Source of the DNA: Tolypothrix sp. PCC 7910
Lineage (GTDB): Bacteria > Cyanobacteriota > Cyanobacteriia > Cyanobacteriales > Nostocaceae
Reading direction: 5' to 3'
NCBI RefSeq assembly: GCF_011769525.1
Contig: NZ_CP050440.1
Coordinates: 7,550,001 to 7,614,000, forward strand
Length of the DNA stretch: 64,000 nt
The notes below the pieces were generated by a model, which made no database searches, was not told the origin of the DNA, and saw nothing but the letters and a program-made list of their open reading frames with translations. This document shows positions 1 to 10,700 of this stretch, in pieces (position 1 is the first letter of the stretch; every line of letters starts with the position of its first letter). The translations under genes and the position numbers were made by a program.

Positions 1-3000
1 AGAAAAATCAATTTCTGCAACTAATTCCCGATGTTCTAAATCATTAATTATTGGTTGCCATCCAGATGCTAATTTCTGCCAGTGTACACGCAAAATATCA
101 TGATGCTCCAGCAAAGATTGCACCACTTGTTGTAATAGTAAAGGATTGAGCGTTTCCTTAACTTCTAGCAATACAGATTGATTGTAATGATGGGGGTCAA
201 TAAAATTTTGCTCAAAGAACCAATGTTGAATTGGTATGAGGGGAAATGAGCCAGTGACTAAACCTTGTTCAGCTAATTTAGAAGTAGTGAAACTAACTAC
301 TGTAGCTAGTTCAGCAATGGTTTGATGTTGAAAAATTTGTTTAGGTGTTAAATGTAGTCCCATTTGAACCGCCTTGGAGATTACTTGCAAGCTCAAAATT
401 GAATCTCCACCCAATTCAAAAAAGTTCTCATTTACCCCAACTTCTTTTAATTCTAATACCTCAGCCCAAATTTGAGCTAATTGTTTTTCTACATTGTTAT
501 CAACTGGGATTATCTGCGCTGCTTGGCTAGGATTAAATTGAAATTTTGGTAATGCTTGACGGTTGACTTTACCATTAGTTGTAAGAGAAATAGATTCTAG
601 CAGCATGAAAGCTGCGGGTATCATATATGCTGGTAATTTATCTGTTAAAAATTGGCGTAATTCAGACAGTAATTCCGAGTTGGAAGCATTGGCTACTATA
701 TAAGCTACCAAACGTTTATAGCCATTTTCATTATCTATAGCTAAAACAACGGCTTCCTTAACGTTTGGATGTTGACTCAATACCGCCTCAATTTCTGCTA
801 ATTCGATTCGGAATCCTCGGATTTTTACTTGTTGATCAATCCGGTCTAAAAATTCAATTTTACCGTCATTCCGGTAGCGTACTAAATCGCCTGTTTTGTA
901 AAGCTGAGAATTTGCTTCTTGGCTGAATGGGTTAGGAATAAATTTCTCAGCCGTTAAGTCTGGTTGATGCAAATATCCCCGTGCTACCCCTGCACCACTA
1001 ATATATAATTCACCAGGAACACCAATAGGAACAGGTTGTAAAAATCGGTCTAAAATATAGGTTTGAATATTAAAAATTGGTTCACCAATGGGAAGTTCTT
1101 TGTTAAAAGATTGTCCAGATAAATCGCAGACTGTCGCTACTACTGTAGTTTCTGTAGGCCCATAACTGTTGACTAGTCGCACCGGGGTAGCTAAGTTTTG
1201 TTGCCAAGTAGATAGTCTATCTGGAAGTGCTTTTTCACCACCAATAATAACTAAGCGAAGAGAGGCTGGTAAGGATAATTCACTACTAGATAACTCAGCA
1301 GTTAATTGATGCCAAAAGGCTGTAGGTAAATCTAAAACTGTTAGTGATTGGTGAGAGCAATGTTCTAAGAAGATACGTATAGAACTTAACATTTCTTCAG
1401 GTCGCAGTACCAGAGTTGCACCCTGCACTAAACCAGGGAAAATTTCTTCAGCCGCAGTATCAAAACTGATAGAGGCAAATTGTAGAATGCGATCGCTAGC
1501 TGTAATTTCATATTCTGCAATTGCTGCTTGAGTGAAGTTGACTAAAGATCTATGTGCAATCATTACACCTTTAGGTTTACCAGTAGATCCAGATGTATAG
1601 ATGATATAGGCAAGATTTTCTGGTTTAGTCTGAATAGTTAAATTATCTTGCGGTTGTGCATCTCTCAACTTGGTATGGTCTATACATACAATTTCTGCTG
1701 CACAATTTGGCAGATTCGCTAATAGATGTTCCTGTGTCAACACTACAGAAACTTGAGCATCAGTTAACATGAAAGCGATACGCTCTTGGGGATAAGCGGG
1801 ATCAAGAGGTACATATGCACCACCAGCCTTGAGAACAGCCAACAATCCCACTACCATTTCTATAGAACGCTCTACATATAGCCCTACCAATACCTCTGGT
1901 TTAACTCCCAGCTTGTGCAAATGATTGGCTAATTGATTAGCTCGTTGGTTCAGTTCTCGATAGGTTAATTGTTGATTTGCAAATACTATCGCTACAGCAT
2001 CAGGTGTTTTTTCTACTTGCGTTTCAAACAACTGATGAATACATAAATTATGCTCTAAACTTTCTCCTAGTTTTCGCTTTGTTCCCCACTCTAGTAATTG
2101 TCTTTGTTCATCAGGTGTTAATAAAGGTAAATCACTCAAAGGTTGGGAGATATTTTCAACTATACCTGTAAGCAAAGTTTGAAAATATCCCACCAACCGA
2201 TTCATGCTTTCTCCATCAAATAAATCGGTATTGTATTCCAAATATCCCTTTAAAGCTTGCTCTGATTCCTCCATTGTTAGGCACAAATCAAAGTTGGCAG
2301 TTTCACTATCTAATCCCAAAACTTCTAAATGCAAATCTGGTAATTCTAGACTGGTTTTAGGAGCATTTTGGAATACAAACATTACCTGAAACAGAGGATT
2401 ATGACTCAAAGTCCGTTGTGGTTGTATTTCTTCTACGAGTTTTTCAAAAGGCAAATCTTGATGAGCATAAGCTCCCAATGCTACTTCTCTTACTTGTTTG
2501 AGTAAATCACGAAAACTAGGATTACCAGACAAATTACTCCGCAACACCAAAGTATTGACAAAAAAGCCAATTAAGTTTTCAACTTCAGCCCGCTTACGGT
2601 TAGCAATAGGTGAACCAACTAAAATATCTGTTTGACCTGTGTAGCGATACAGCAAAGTTTTAAACCCAGCCAACAGCGTCATAAATAAAGTGACACCCTC
2701 TCGCTTAGATAGAGATTTTAATTCCTTACTTAAGCTACTTGGTAAGACAAATGATAAGGTTTTTCCAGCAAAAGTTTGCACCGCAGGCCTAGGACGGTCT
2801 GCTGGTAATGATAATACTGGTAATTCTCCTTGAAGTTTCTGTTTCCAGTAATTCATCTGGGTTTGTAACTGTTCACCTTGCAACCATTCTCGCTGCCAAA
2901 TAGCGAAGTCAGCATATTGAATGGGTAATTCTGGTAAGGAAGCAGATTTATTTTCTACAAATTCAGTATAAATCGCCGCTAATTCACGAATTAAAATACC

Positions 3001-6000
3001 TTTAGACCAACCATCGCTGATGATGTGGTGCATTGTAAACAGTAATATATGTTCCTGTTCACTTAAGCTCAGAAGTTTAATACGTAAAAGCGGTTCTTGA
3101 GATAAGTTAAAGGGCTGCTGAGTTTCTGCAAAAATTAATTCTTGTATGGTATTTTCTTGCTCAATTTTTGACAAATGCTGCAAATTAATGATTGGCAGAT
3201 TTAAGCTTAATTCTGGTAATATTACTTGTGCTGCTCTGCCATTCTCAGCAATTAATTGTGTTCTTAAAACTTCATGGCGTTTGGTGATTTCATTAATACT
3301 CTGACGTAGAGCTTCTATATTAATTGCACCTTGAATTTTAACTGCTCCGTTAACATTATAAGCTGGGCTATCAGGCTCTAATTGAGAAAAGAACCACAGC
3401 CTTTGCTGAGCAAAAGATAAGGGAATTTCTTGATGACTTTCTCTTGGTAGTAGAGGCGGTACAAAGAGATTTTGCTTGTCTTGTAGTATAGATTCAATTT
3501 GTGCAGCTAGTCCAGCTACTGTTGGTGACTCAAACAGACTGCGTAACATTAATTCTACTTGTAAAGTTTCCCGAATCCGCGAAACTATTTGCGTTGCTAA
3601 AATAGAATGTCCACCTAATTCAAAGAAATTATCATGAATTCCTACTTGCTTAATTGCTAAAACTTCTGTCCAAATATTAGCAAGAATTTCTTCTACAGGG
3701 GTGCGAGGCGCAACAAAAGTTTCGCTACCATCGCTTTTAATTTCCTCTGGTGCAGGTAATGCTTTTCTATCTACCTTACCGTTAGGTGATAAAGGAAATT
3801 CTGCCAGTATTACAAAAGCTGACGGTATCATGTAATCAGGTAGTTTTGCTTGGAGTAATTGCCGTAAATCTTTATTAGTTAATGACGTAACTTTCGGCAC
3901 AATGTAAGCAACTAAATGTTGATTAGTTGGTTCATCTTCTCGCGCTATTACAATTGCCTCTTTAATTTTTGTATGCTGATTTAAAACAAATTCTATTTCA
4001 CCTAATTCAATGCGATAACCGCGAATTTTTACCTGCTGATCAATTCGTCCCAGAAACTCAATATTGCCGTCTGCTAGATATTGAGCTAAATCTCCAGTTT
4101 TGTATAGTCTTGCTGTTTGTTCTTGGCTAAATGGGTTACGAATAAACTTTTCTGCGGTTAGTTCTGGTTGATTCAGATAACCCACAGCTAAACCTTCACC
4201 ACCAATATAAATTTCGCCGGAAACACCAATAGGAACAGGATGTAGGTTTGAATCTAAAATATAAATTTGTGTATTGTGAATAGGACGACCAATAGGAATT
4301 TTTGTTAGTTCTTGAGGCTGACAATGGTAAACCGTACTCCAGACTGTTCCTTCTGTCGGCCCGTATTCGTTATATAGATGAGCTTGGGGAAGATATTCTT
4401 GGTGTCGCTTTACCAGTTCATTGCTGCAAGTTTCACCAGCAACAATAATTGTGTGTAATGAATTTAATTGTTCGCGTTTTGCTTGTTGCAAAATGAGCGA
4501 GTAGAGGGAAGGAAGGCTTAATAAATATGAGATTTGATATTGATGAATTAACTCAACTAGCTTTGTTACTTCTCTTTGCAAACCCTCTTGCGGTAAAACT
4601 AAAGTTCCTCCACAGCAAAGTGTCCAAAAAATACCTGCAACTGAACTATCAAAGGCGAAGGATGAAAGTAATAAGAAGCGGCTGATAGGTTCTTGATAAT
4701 AATTAATCCGCGCGCAGGTAGAGTGAACTAAATTGCGATGGGTAATTTGTACTCCTTTAGGTTTACCTGTAGAACCGGAAGTATAAATAATGTAAGCTAT
4801 ATCGTTGGGTGTGATTTGTAGAGTTGGATTGTCTTGATCTTGGTGTTTAATTAATTCCCATGCACTGTCTAAGCAGATGACACGCGCTTGGTGTTTGGGT
4901 AACTTTTCTACTAATAATTCTTGAGTTAATAAAACTGGTGTTTGGGTATTTTCTAAAATCCAAGCAACTCGCTCTTGAGGATAGCTAGGATCTATGGGTA
5001 CATAAGCACAGCCAGCTTTTAAAATACCCAGAATCCCAATAATCATATCGAGAGAGCGATTTACACATATCCCGACTATAGTTCCTGATTTTACACCAAT
5101 TTCTTGTAGGTAATGTGCTAATTGGTTAGCACGATTATTGAGTTGGCTGTAAGTTAATTCTTCATTCTCAAATTCAATAGCAATATGATTTGGGTATTGT
5201 TTTACTTGGTATTCAATTAACTGATGAATACATTTATCTTTGGGATACTCAGATTGGGTTTGGTTAAATTCTACTAGTAGTTGGTGCTTGGTGCGATCGC
5301 TTAAAATTTCCAACTCACTAATCGCTGTTGTTGGATTGTGAATTACGCTATTTACCAGTTGATGAAATTGTTCTAGCAATCGTTCAATATCTGCTCGATT
5401 GAATTGATAAAAATTATAATGTAACTCACTATTTATAGAATTATTTTGCAGACAGCAAGATAGTTTAACATCAAAGCATTCTAGGCAAGTATATTGCTGG
5501 TAAATAGAAAATAAAATATCACCTTCATTATATTTATCTGCTGCTTCTGCAAAATCAAACCCGATAGGACAGAAACTTAATTCATCTTGCTTGTTCGATG
5601 TACCTTTGATAGCTTCCCAACTAAAAGATTCTTGCCATGCAGATGATTGATGAATAATTGCATCCATCTGCTGCAAAACTTGCAAAAAGCTGAGATGCTC
5701 TGACAATTCGCCTTGAACTGGTAAATATTTGGTAAATAATCCTATGGCTTCTTTTAACTCTGCATATTTACGACCATCAAATGCAGTCCCAATAATAATG
5801 TTTGATTGTTGAGTCAAACGCCAAATTAAAACTATCCAACAAGATAGTAAAAATGTAGAAATAGAAATATTTTGCTGACGAGCAATTTTTTGAATCGCTA
5901 AGGTTAATTCATCAGAAAACTTAGAAGTAATAAATTTAGGATTAAATAATAATTGATCAGGCTGATGATTATCACCAGGTATCTTACAGCTAAAACCTGC

Positions 6001-6630
6001 AGAAAAGTCTTGTTTTTGCCAATATTCCCTACCAACTTCTGTATCTTCTGATTCTAATAGCTCATGTTGCCATTCTGCAAAATCCGCATACTGAACAGGT
6101 GGCGAGTCCTCTAAAGATAAATCTTGACCTTGTAAACAAGCTGAATAGGTGCGGCTAAGTTCGGCTATCAAATTTTTCAGACTCACCGCATCAGCCAGTA
6201 TCCCTGGCAGACTTAATATTAGTAACTGACGTTCAGAAGATAGGGTGATTAGAGATGTATGTAAAAGTTGACCTTGTGCAAAATCAAACGGAATTTGAGA
6301 TAATTCTTGAAATATTTCTGCAATTTTGATTTCTTGTTGCTCAGGACTACAACAAGTTAAATTATAACTTTTACCTAGTACAAACTCTTGGTTATCAATT
6401 ACCTGAACAGGAATAGACATTCCAGGTAGATAACGAAAATTAGTGCGAAGAATTTCATGGCGATTAACAATATGCTTTAACGCAGCTTCTAAAGCACTTA
6501 TTTTACAACAGCCATCAATAATAACAGCACATTGAGTGCGATAAATTGTATTATCGCTAGCCTTCTGCAATGTCCATAAATGTTCTTGTTGTGGCGATAG
6601 TCTAAACCCTTCAATCACTTCTGATAACAT
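1..6630 (-). CDS. NRPS, interface-like/A/T/C/A/T/E, C-terminus beyond left edge
   Basis: Reading leftward from the ATG at 6628-6630, the frame stays open for 2210 codons to the window edge, so the gene is partial. Seen domains: a condensation-like domain (about 1-440), A1-T1, a canonical C domain with HHIISDGW, A2-T2, then the start of an epimerisation domain. The N-terminal domain has PGILADA (142-148) where HHxxxDG should be, so both catalytic histidines are gone. By alignment with PheA, A1 reads D-S-A-L-I-A-E-V-W-K, sharing seven positions with the bacitracin histidine code. A2 reads D-T-E-D-I-G-S-V-V-K; its two acidic residues suggest a basic substrate such as Lys or Orn. T2 has GGDS rather than GGHS, as is usual before E domains. 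It lies 40 bp after a TauD hydroxylase gene in the same operon. The role in a siderophore assembly line is inferred; the NRPS call itself is certain. Confidence 0.95.
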   Translation of the reverse strand, partial: MLSEVIEGFRLSPQQEHLWTLQKASDNTIYRTQCAVIIDGCCKISALEAALKHIVNRHEILRTNFRYLPGMSIPVQVIDNQEFVLGKSYNLTCCSPEQQEIKIAEIFQELSQIPFDFAQGQLLHTSLITLSSERQLLILSLPGILADAVSLKNLIAELSRTYSACLQGQDLSLEDSPPVQYADFAEWQHELLESEDTEVGREYWQKQDFSAGFSCKIPGDNHQPDQLLFNPKFITSKFSDELTLAIQKIARQQNISISTFLLSCWIVLIWRLTQQSNIIIGTAFDGRKYAELKEAIGLFTKYLPVQGELSEHLSFLQVLQQMDAIIHQSSAWQESFSWEAIKGTSNKQDELSFCPIGFDFAEAADKYNEGDILFSIYQQYTCLECFDVKLSCCLQNNSINSELHYNFYQFNRADIERLLEQFHQLVNSVIHNPTTAISELEILSDRTKHQLLVEFNQTQSEYPKDKCIHQLIEYQVKQYPNHIAIEFENEELTYSQLNNRANQLAHYLQEIGVKSGTIVGICVNRSLDMIIGILGILKAGCAYVPIDPSYPQERVAWILENTQTPVLLTQELLVEKLPKHQARVICLDSAWELIKHQDQDNPTLQITPNDIAYIIYTSGSTGKPKGVQITHRNLVHSTCARINYYQEPISRFLLLSSFAFDSSVAGIFWTLCCGGTLVLPQEGLQREVTKLVELIHQYQISYLLSLPSLYSLILQQAKREQLNSLHTIIVAGETCSNELVKRHQEYLPQAHLYNEYGPTEGTVWSTVYHCQPQELTKIPIGRPIHNTQIYILDSNLHPVPIGVSGEIYIGGEGLAVGYLNQPELTAEKFIRNPFSQEQTARLYKTGDLAQYLADGNIEFLGRIDQQVKIRGYRIELGEIEFVLNQHTKIKEAIVIAREDEPTNQHLVAYIVPKVTSLTNKDLRQLLQAKLPDYMIPSAFVILAEFPLSPNGKVDRKALPAPEEIKSDGSETFVAPRTPVEEILANIWTEVLAIKQVGIHDNFFELGGHSILATQIVSRIRETLQVELMLRSLFESPTVAGLAAQIESILQDKQNLFVPPLLPRESHQEIPLSFAQQRLWFFSQLEPDSPAYNVNGAVKIQGAINIEALRQSINEITKRHEVLRTQLIAENGRAAQVILPELSLNLPIINLQHLSKIEQENTIQELIFAETQQPFNLSQEPLLRIKLLSLSEQEHILLFTMHHIISDGWSKGILIRELAAIYTEFVENKSASLPELPIQYADFAIWQREWLQGEQLQTQMNYWKQKLQGELPVLSLPADRPRPAVQTFAGKTLSFVLPSSLSKELKSLSKREGVTLFMTLLAGFKTLLYRYTGQTDILVGSPIANRKRAEVENLIGFFVNTLVLRSNLSGNPSFRDLLKQVREVALGAYAHQDLPFEKLVEEIQPQRTLSHNPLFQVMFVFQNAPKTSLELPDLHLEVLGLDSETANFDLCLTMEESEQALKGYLEYNTDLFDGESMNRLVGYFQTLLTGIVENISQPLSDLPLLTPDEQRQLLEWGTKRKLGESLEHNLCIHQLFETQVEKTPDAVAIVFANQQLTYRELNQRANQLANHLHKLGVKPEVLVGLYVERSIEMVVGLLAVLKAGGAYVPLDPAYPQERIAFMLTDAQVSVVLTQEHLLANLPNCAAEIVCIDHTKLRDAQPQDNLTIQTKPENLAYIIYTSGSTGKPKGVMIAHRSLVNFTQAAIAEYEITASDRILQFASISFDTAAEEIFPGLVQGATLVLRPEEMLSSIRIFLEHCSHQSLTVLDLPTAFWHQLTAELSSSELSLPASLRLVIIGGEKALPDRLSTWQQNLATPVRLVNSYGPTETTVVATVCDLSGQSFNKELPIGEPIFNIQTYILDRFLQPVPIGVPGELYISGAGVARGYLHQPDLTAEKFIPNPFSQEANSQLYKTGDLVRYRNDGKIEFLDRIDQQVKIRGFRIELAEIEAVLSQHPNVKEAVVLAIDNENGYKRLVAYIVANASNSELLSELRQFLTDKLPAYMIPAAFMLLESISLTTNGKVNRQALPKFQFNPSQAAQIIPVDNNVEKQLAQIWAEVLELKEVGVNENFFELGGDSILSLQVISKAVQMGLHLTPKQIFQHQTIAELATVVSFTTSKLAEQGLVTGSFPLIPIQHWFFEQNFIDPHHYNQSVLLEVKETLNPLLLQQVVQSLLEHHDILRVHWQKLASGWQPIINDLEHRELVAEIDFS

Positions 6631-6670
6631 CTCTTAACCCCTATATTTCTAATCAGTCAACAGTTAACAG

Positions 6671-7696
6671 TTAACATTCAACGTTTTTGATATTAATTGC
6701 CTTTGCCATTCCTACTAATACTTCTCGGTGTCCCACAAACGGATTCCGACCATGTACAGCTAGCATATTATCTAGTAATAAAACATCACCTTTTTCCCAA
6801 GGGAAGCTAATCATTTCTTGCTGATAAGCATCGCGCAGATGTTCTAAAACTGAAGGTTCAATAGGTGTGCCATCTCCATAATATGTATTGGTTGGCAAGT
6901 CTTCTTCTTGAAAACCTGATTCTAATGCTATGCGAATTTTTTCACTTAAAGTTGAAACATGAAAAAAAGTAGCGTGATTAAACCAGATTTTTTCACCAGT
7001 TTGAGGATGCTTAACCACCGCAGGGCCTACTTGTCTGGTTCTCAGTCTATCGCCTTTTTTCCATTCAAATTGCAGATTATTATTACGACAATATTCCTCT
7101 ACACCAGCTTTGTTATCAGTTTGAAATACTGTTTGCCAAGGTAAACCAAATCCATCCCCAAAGTTTCGCATATACATAACTTTCTTTTGGATGAAGCGGT
7201 CTAAAATTTCTGGTTGAATACGCTGCATAATATTGCGATTTCTACCAATCGGTGTTTCCCCTCCTTGTGCGGCTGGAGTTTGGCAAAAGAACAATATCTT
7301 CAACGGAAAAGTAGGTGAATAAGCGTGTTCGTTGTGAGGATAAATGCTTTGGTCGGCGGGATAATCTGTAGAAGTATAAATCCGTCCGCCAACCTGTGTA
7401 CGCGGTGAAGCTCGATAACGATATTCTAAAGCTTCATCACAAATAGCAACTATTACCTGTTCAAATTCTACCAGATTTTTAACATTAAAATCACGCAAAA
7501 GAATTGCCCCGTGCTTTAATAAAGCATCTTCTATATAACCCCTATTTTGGGATGCCCAATCAACCAAATTCACACCTTTAATAGCAGGTTTAATCACCAA
7601 AGGAAAATGCGTATCACCCTGTAAATACTCAGTCTTAACTAATTTTTCCGTAGAGACACTAACAGCTTTCCTTCTAATACTTCCTAAACTTTGCAT
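6671..7696 (-). CDS. TauD-family Fe(II)/2-oxoglutarate hydroxylase (NRPS beta-hydroxylase type)
   Basis: A 341-residue TauD/TfdA-family protein. The iron ligands are visible as H121-x-E123 (in PHNEHAY, the HxE variant seen in SyrP-like NRPS hydroxylases) and H315 in AVHGRNPF, with R317 and the following basic residues placed to bind 2-oxoglutarate. Family members beta-hydroxylate amino acids held on a carrier protein. It sits between two NRPS genes, 34 bp after one and 40 bp before the next, so it is co-transcribed. Its natural partner is probably the next NRPS (1-6630), whose A1 code looks like histidine, which would give beta-hydroxyhistidine. The N-terminus carries IRRKAVSVS, a motif resembling the C-terminal tails of the two proteins that end in condensation domains. 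Family is sure; the substrate is inference. Confidence 0.92.
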   Translation of the reverse strand: MQSLGSIRRKAVSVSTEKLVKTEYLQGDTHFPLVIKPAIKGVNLVDWASQNRGYIEDALLKHGAILLRDFNVKNLVEFEQVIVAICDEALEYRYRASPRTQVGGRIYTSTDYPADQSIYPHNEHAYSPTFPLKILFFCQTPAAQGGETPIGRNRNIMQRIQPEILDRFIQKKVMYMRNFGDGFGLPWQTVFQTDNKAGVEEYCRNNNLQFEWKKGDRLRTRQVGPAVVKHPQTGEKIWFNHATFFHVSTLSEKIRIALESGFQEEDLPTNTYYGDGTPIEPSVLEHLRDAYQQEMISFPWEKGDVLLLDNMLAVHGRNPFVGHREVLVGMAKAINIKNVEC

Positions 7697-7730
7697 ACCG
7701 ACTCCTATTCACAACTAAAAAATCACTCTC

Positions 7731-10700
7731 TCAATCTTCCTCTCCACGTGAATCCGCGCTTTTCCCCGCGTCCTTCTGCGTTGAAATCGACCTACGTTTC
7801 ACCTTCATAAACTTCTGCTCTAAAGTCTTGTGATATTCCTGTGCTTGAGCCTGACGCTGTTGCTGATTTGCCGCATCTAAAATCGTTTTAATATCAGTAA
7901 GTTGAATATTTGGCTGTTGCACAACCGTATTCAAGACAATTTCTAAATTCTTCAACAGTCGGGATACAGTCGTAGGTTTAAACAAATCTGTGCTGTATTT
8001 CAAATCAGCAATCAATCCTTGCTCTGTATCTGTCAGGATTAAAAGTAAGTCAAACTCTACAACCCCTTTATCAATATCTAACAAGCTGAGTTTTAACCCT
8101 GGCAATTCTAAAGCAGGCATGGGTGCATTTTGGAGAATACATTTCACTTGAAATAGCGGTGCGCGGCTTAAATCCCGTTCTGGATTAAGGACTTCTACTA
8201 ATTTGTCAAAAGGTAAATCTTGATGTGTGTAGGCTGATAAAGTGCGATCGCATACTCTCTCTAACAACTCCCGGAAACTGGGATTTCCTGCCATATCAGT
8301 GCGTAAGACCAATTGATTGACAAAAAATCCAATTAATGATTCTGTTTCCGCTTGATTACGATTAGCAACATCAGTACCCACCACAATATCATCTTGATTG
8401 GTGTACCAATGCAGTAAAGTCTGAAATCCAGCTAACAGAGTCATAAACAGCGTTACCCCGGTTTCGGCACTCAATTGTTTCAGAGCATGGGATAGGCTGC
8501 TGTTTAACACCAGAGTTTGTTTCGCTCCTCGGAAAGTTCGCTCTGGTGGTCTGGGAAAATCTGTAGGTAATTCTAGAATAGACAGATTCTTTAATTGCTG
8601 TTGCCAATAGTCGAGTTGAGTTTGTAAAACTTCACCCTGTAACCACTGTCTTTGCCACACAGCAAAGTCTGCATATTGAATCGGTAGTTCTGGTAATGGC
8701 GATGCTTTCCCCGCACAGAAGGCGGCGTAAAGAGCCGCCAACTCTTGGATAAACACACCCATTGACCAACCATCTGAAACAATATGGTGCATCGTTAGTA
8801 ATACAACATATTCCTGCTCGTCTAAGTGCAGAAGCGTGCATCGCAGTAACGGTAGTTGGTTCAAATCAAAAGTGCGGCGCGATTCGGCGATCGCTAATCT
8901 TTCCACTTCAGCTGCACGTTCTGCTGCTGGTAAGTTACACAAGTCAATAATCGGCAACTGCACAGTTAAACTAGGAGCAATGGTCTGATACGCTTGTCCA
9001 TTTACCAAGGAAAATAAAGTCCGCAATACCTCATGACGATTAATAATTTCATTCAGGCTTTGTTCTAAAGCTGTGATATTCAACTCACCGCACAATTGCA
9101 CCGCTGCCGAAATATTATATGCGTTACTCCCTGGATGTAACTGTTCCAACAACCATAATCTAGCTTGAGCAAAGGACAAGGGTATGTTTGCATCTCTCAC
9201 AACACCTTGGATAGAAGCAGTATGTAGTCCTAATTTTGGCGTTGCTTTCTCTTGGATAGTCTTGGCGAGTTCCGCTACCGTAGGCGATTCAAATAAATAG
9301 CGTAGTGGTAAATCTATCTCCAGGGTGTTCCGTAAACGAGAGATGACTTGGGTAGCTAATAAAGAATGTCCACCTAACTCAAAGAAATTATCGTTCACAC
9401 CTACTTGCTCAACACCCAGAATTTCCTGCCAAATTTGGGCGATCGCTTCTTCAATTGTATTGCGTGGTGCAACAAAAACCTCTTCTATATAAATTCTGGT
9501 TATCTCTGGTGTAGGTAAGGCGCGACGGTCTACTTTACCATTTGGTGTCAGGGGAAATTTCTCCAACGTGACAAAAGCAGCAGGCAGCATATAATTAGGT
9601 AGTTTCTCTGCTAAGAAGCGGCGCAGTTCAGCAATTACTAATGTTTGCTCTGGTTTGAGAACTACATAAGCCACCAATCGCTGAGCACCTGGTTCATCTT
9701 CTCGAACTACAACTACACTGGCTTGCACCAATGGGTGTTGATTGATTGCTGCTTCAATCTCTCCTATTTCAATCCGAAAGCCTCGAATTTTAACTTGATT
9801 GTCAATCCGTCCTAAAAATTCAATATCTCCATTAGGTAAATAACGCCCTAAATCACCAGACTTATACAACCGTGCATCTGGTTGTTCGCTCAAGGGATGG
9901 GGAATAAACCGCTCTTGTGTTAACTCCAGACGATTGAGATAGCCACGTGCTAACCCAGCACCACCAACATAGATTTCACCAGGAACTCCCATTGGTAATA
10001 GTTGCTGACGTTGATCCAAGATATAAATTTGTAAGTCGGGAATCGGTTTACCAATTACACTCACTGTTTGATCCAAATCAGCCATTGTTAGTGGGCGATA
10101 AGTGACGTGTACAGTCGTTTCCGTAATCCCATACATATTGACTAACTGCGGAAAGCGATCGCCATGACGCTCAAACCAAGGCTGCAAACTTTGGATTTCC
10201 AGAGCCTCGCCACCAAATATCACCAAACGCAGATTCAGTTCTTTGATTTGCTCTAACGATTCTTCCACCCTGATCAGTTGATGAAAAGCTGAAGGAGTTT
10301 GGTTAAGAACCGTTACTCGCTCTTGAGATAATAATTGATAAAATGCTTCTGGCGATCGCGCCATCCAATAAGAGACAACAACAAGCCGTCCACCATACAG
10401 CAGCGCACCCCACATTTCCCACACAGAGAAATCAAAGGCGTAGGAGTGGAAGAGAGTCCAAACATCCTGCTCATTAAAGTGATACCAAGGCTCTACAGCA
10501 GAAAAGAGACGCGCAACATTTGCATGAGTAACCAACACACCTTTTGGTTGACCTGTAGAGCCAGAAGTATAGATAACATAAGCTAAATTGTGAGCTTTTG
10601 CGCCACTATCTAGGTTGTCTGTGCTGTGTTGAGTCAAAGATTCCCTATATTGATCCAGACATACAACCTGAGCATTGTGTGAGGGCTGATTTTCTAACAA

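Noticed and set aside
1-6630. N-terminal domain as a starter condensation domain
   Set aside because: Starter domains keep HHxxxDG; here both histidines are lost, and the preceding protein already ends with a working C domain.
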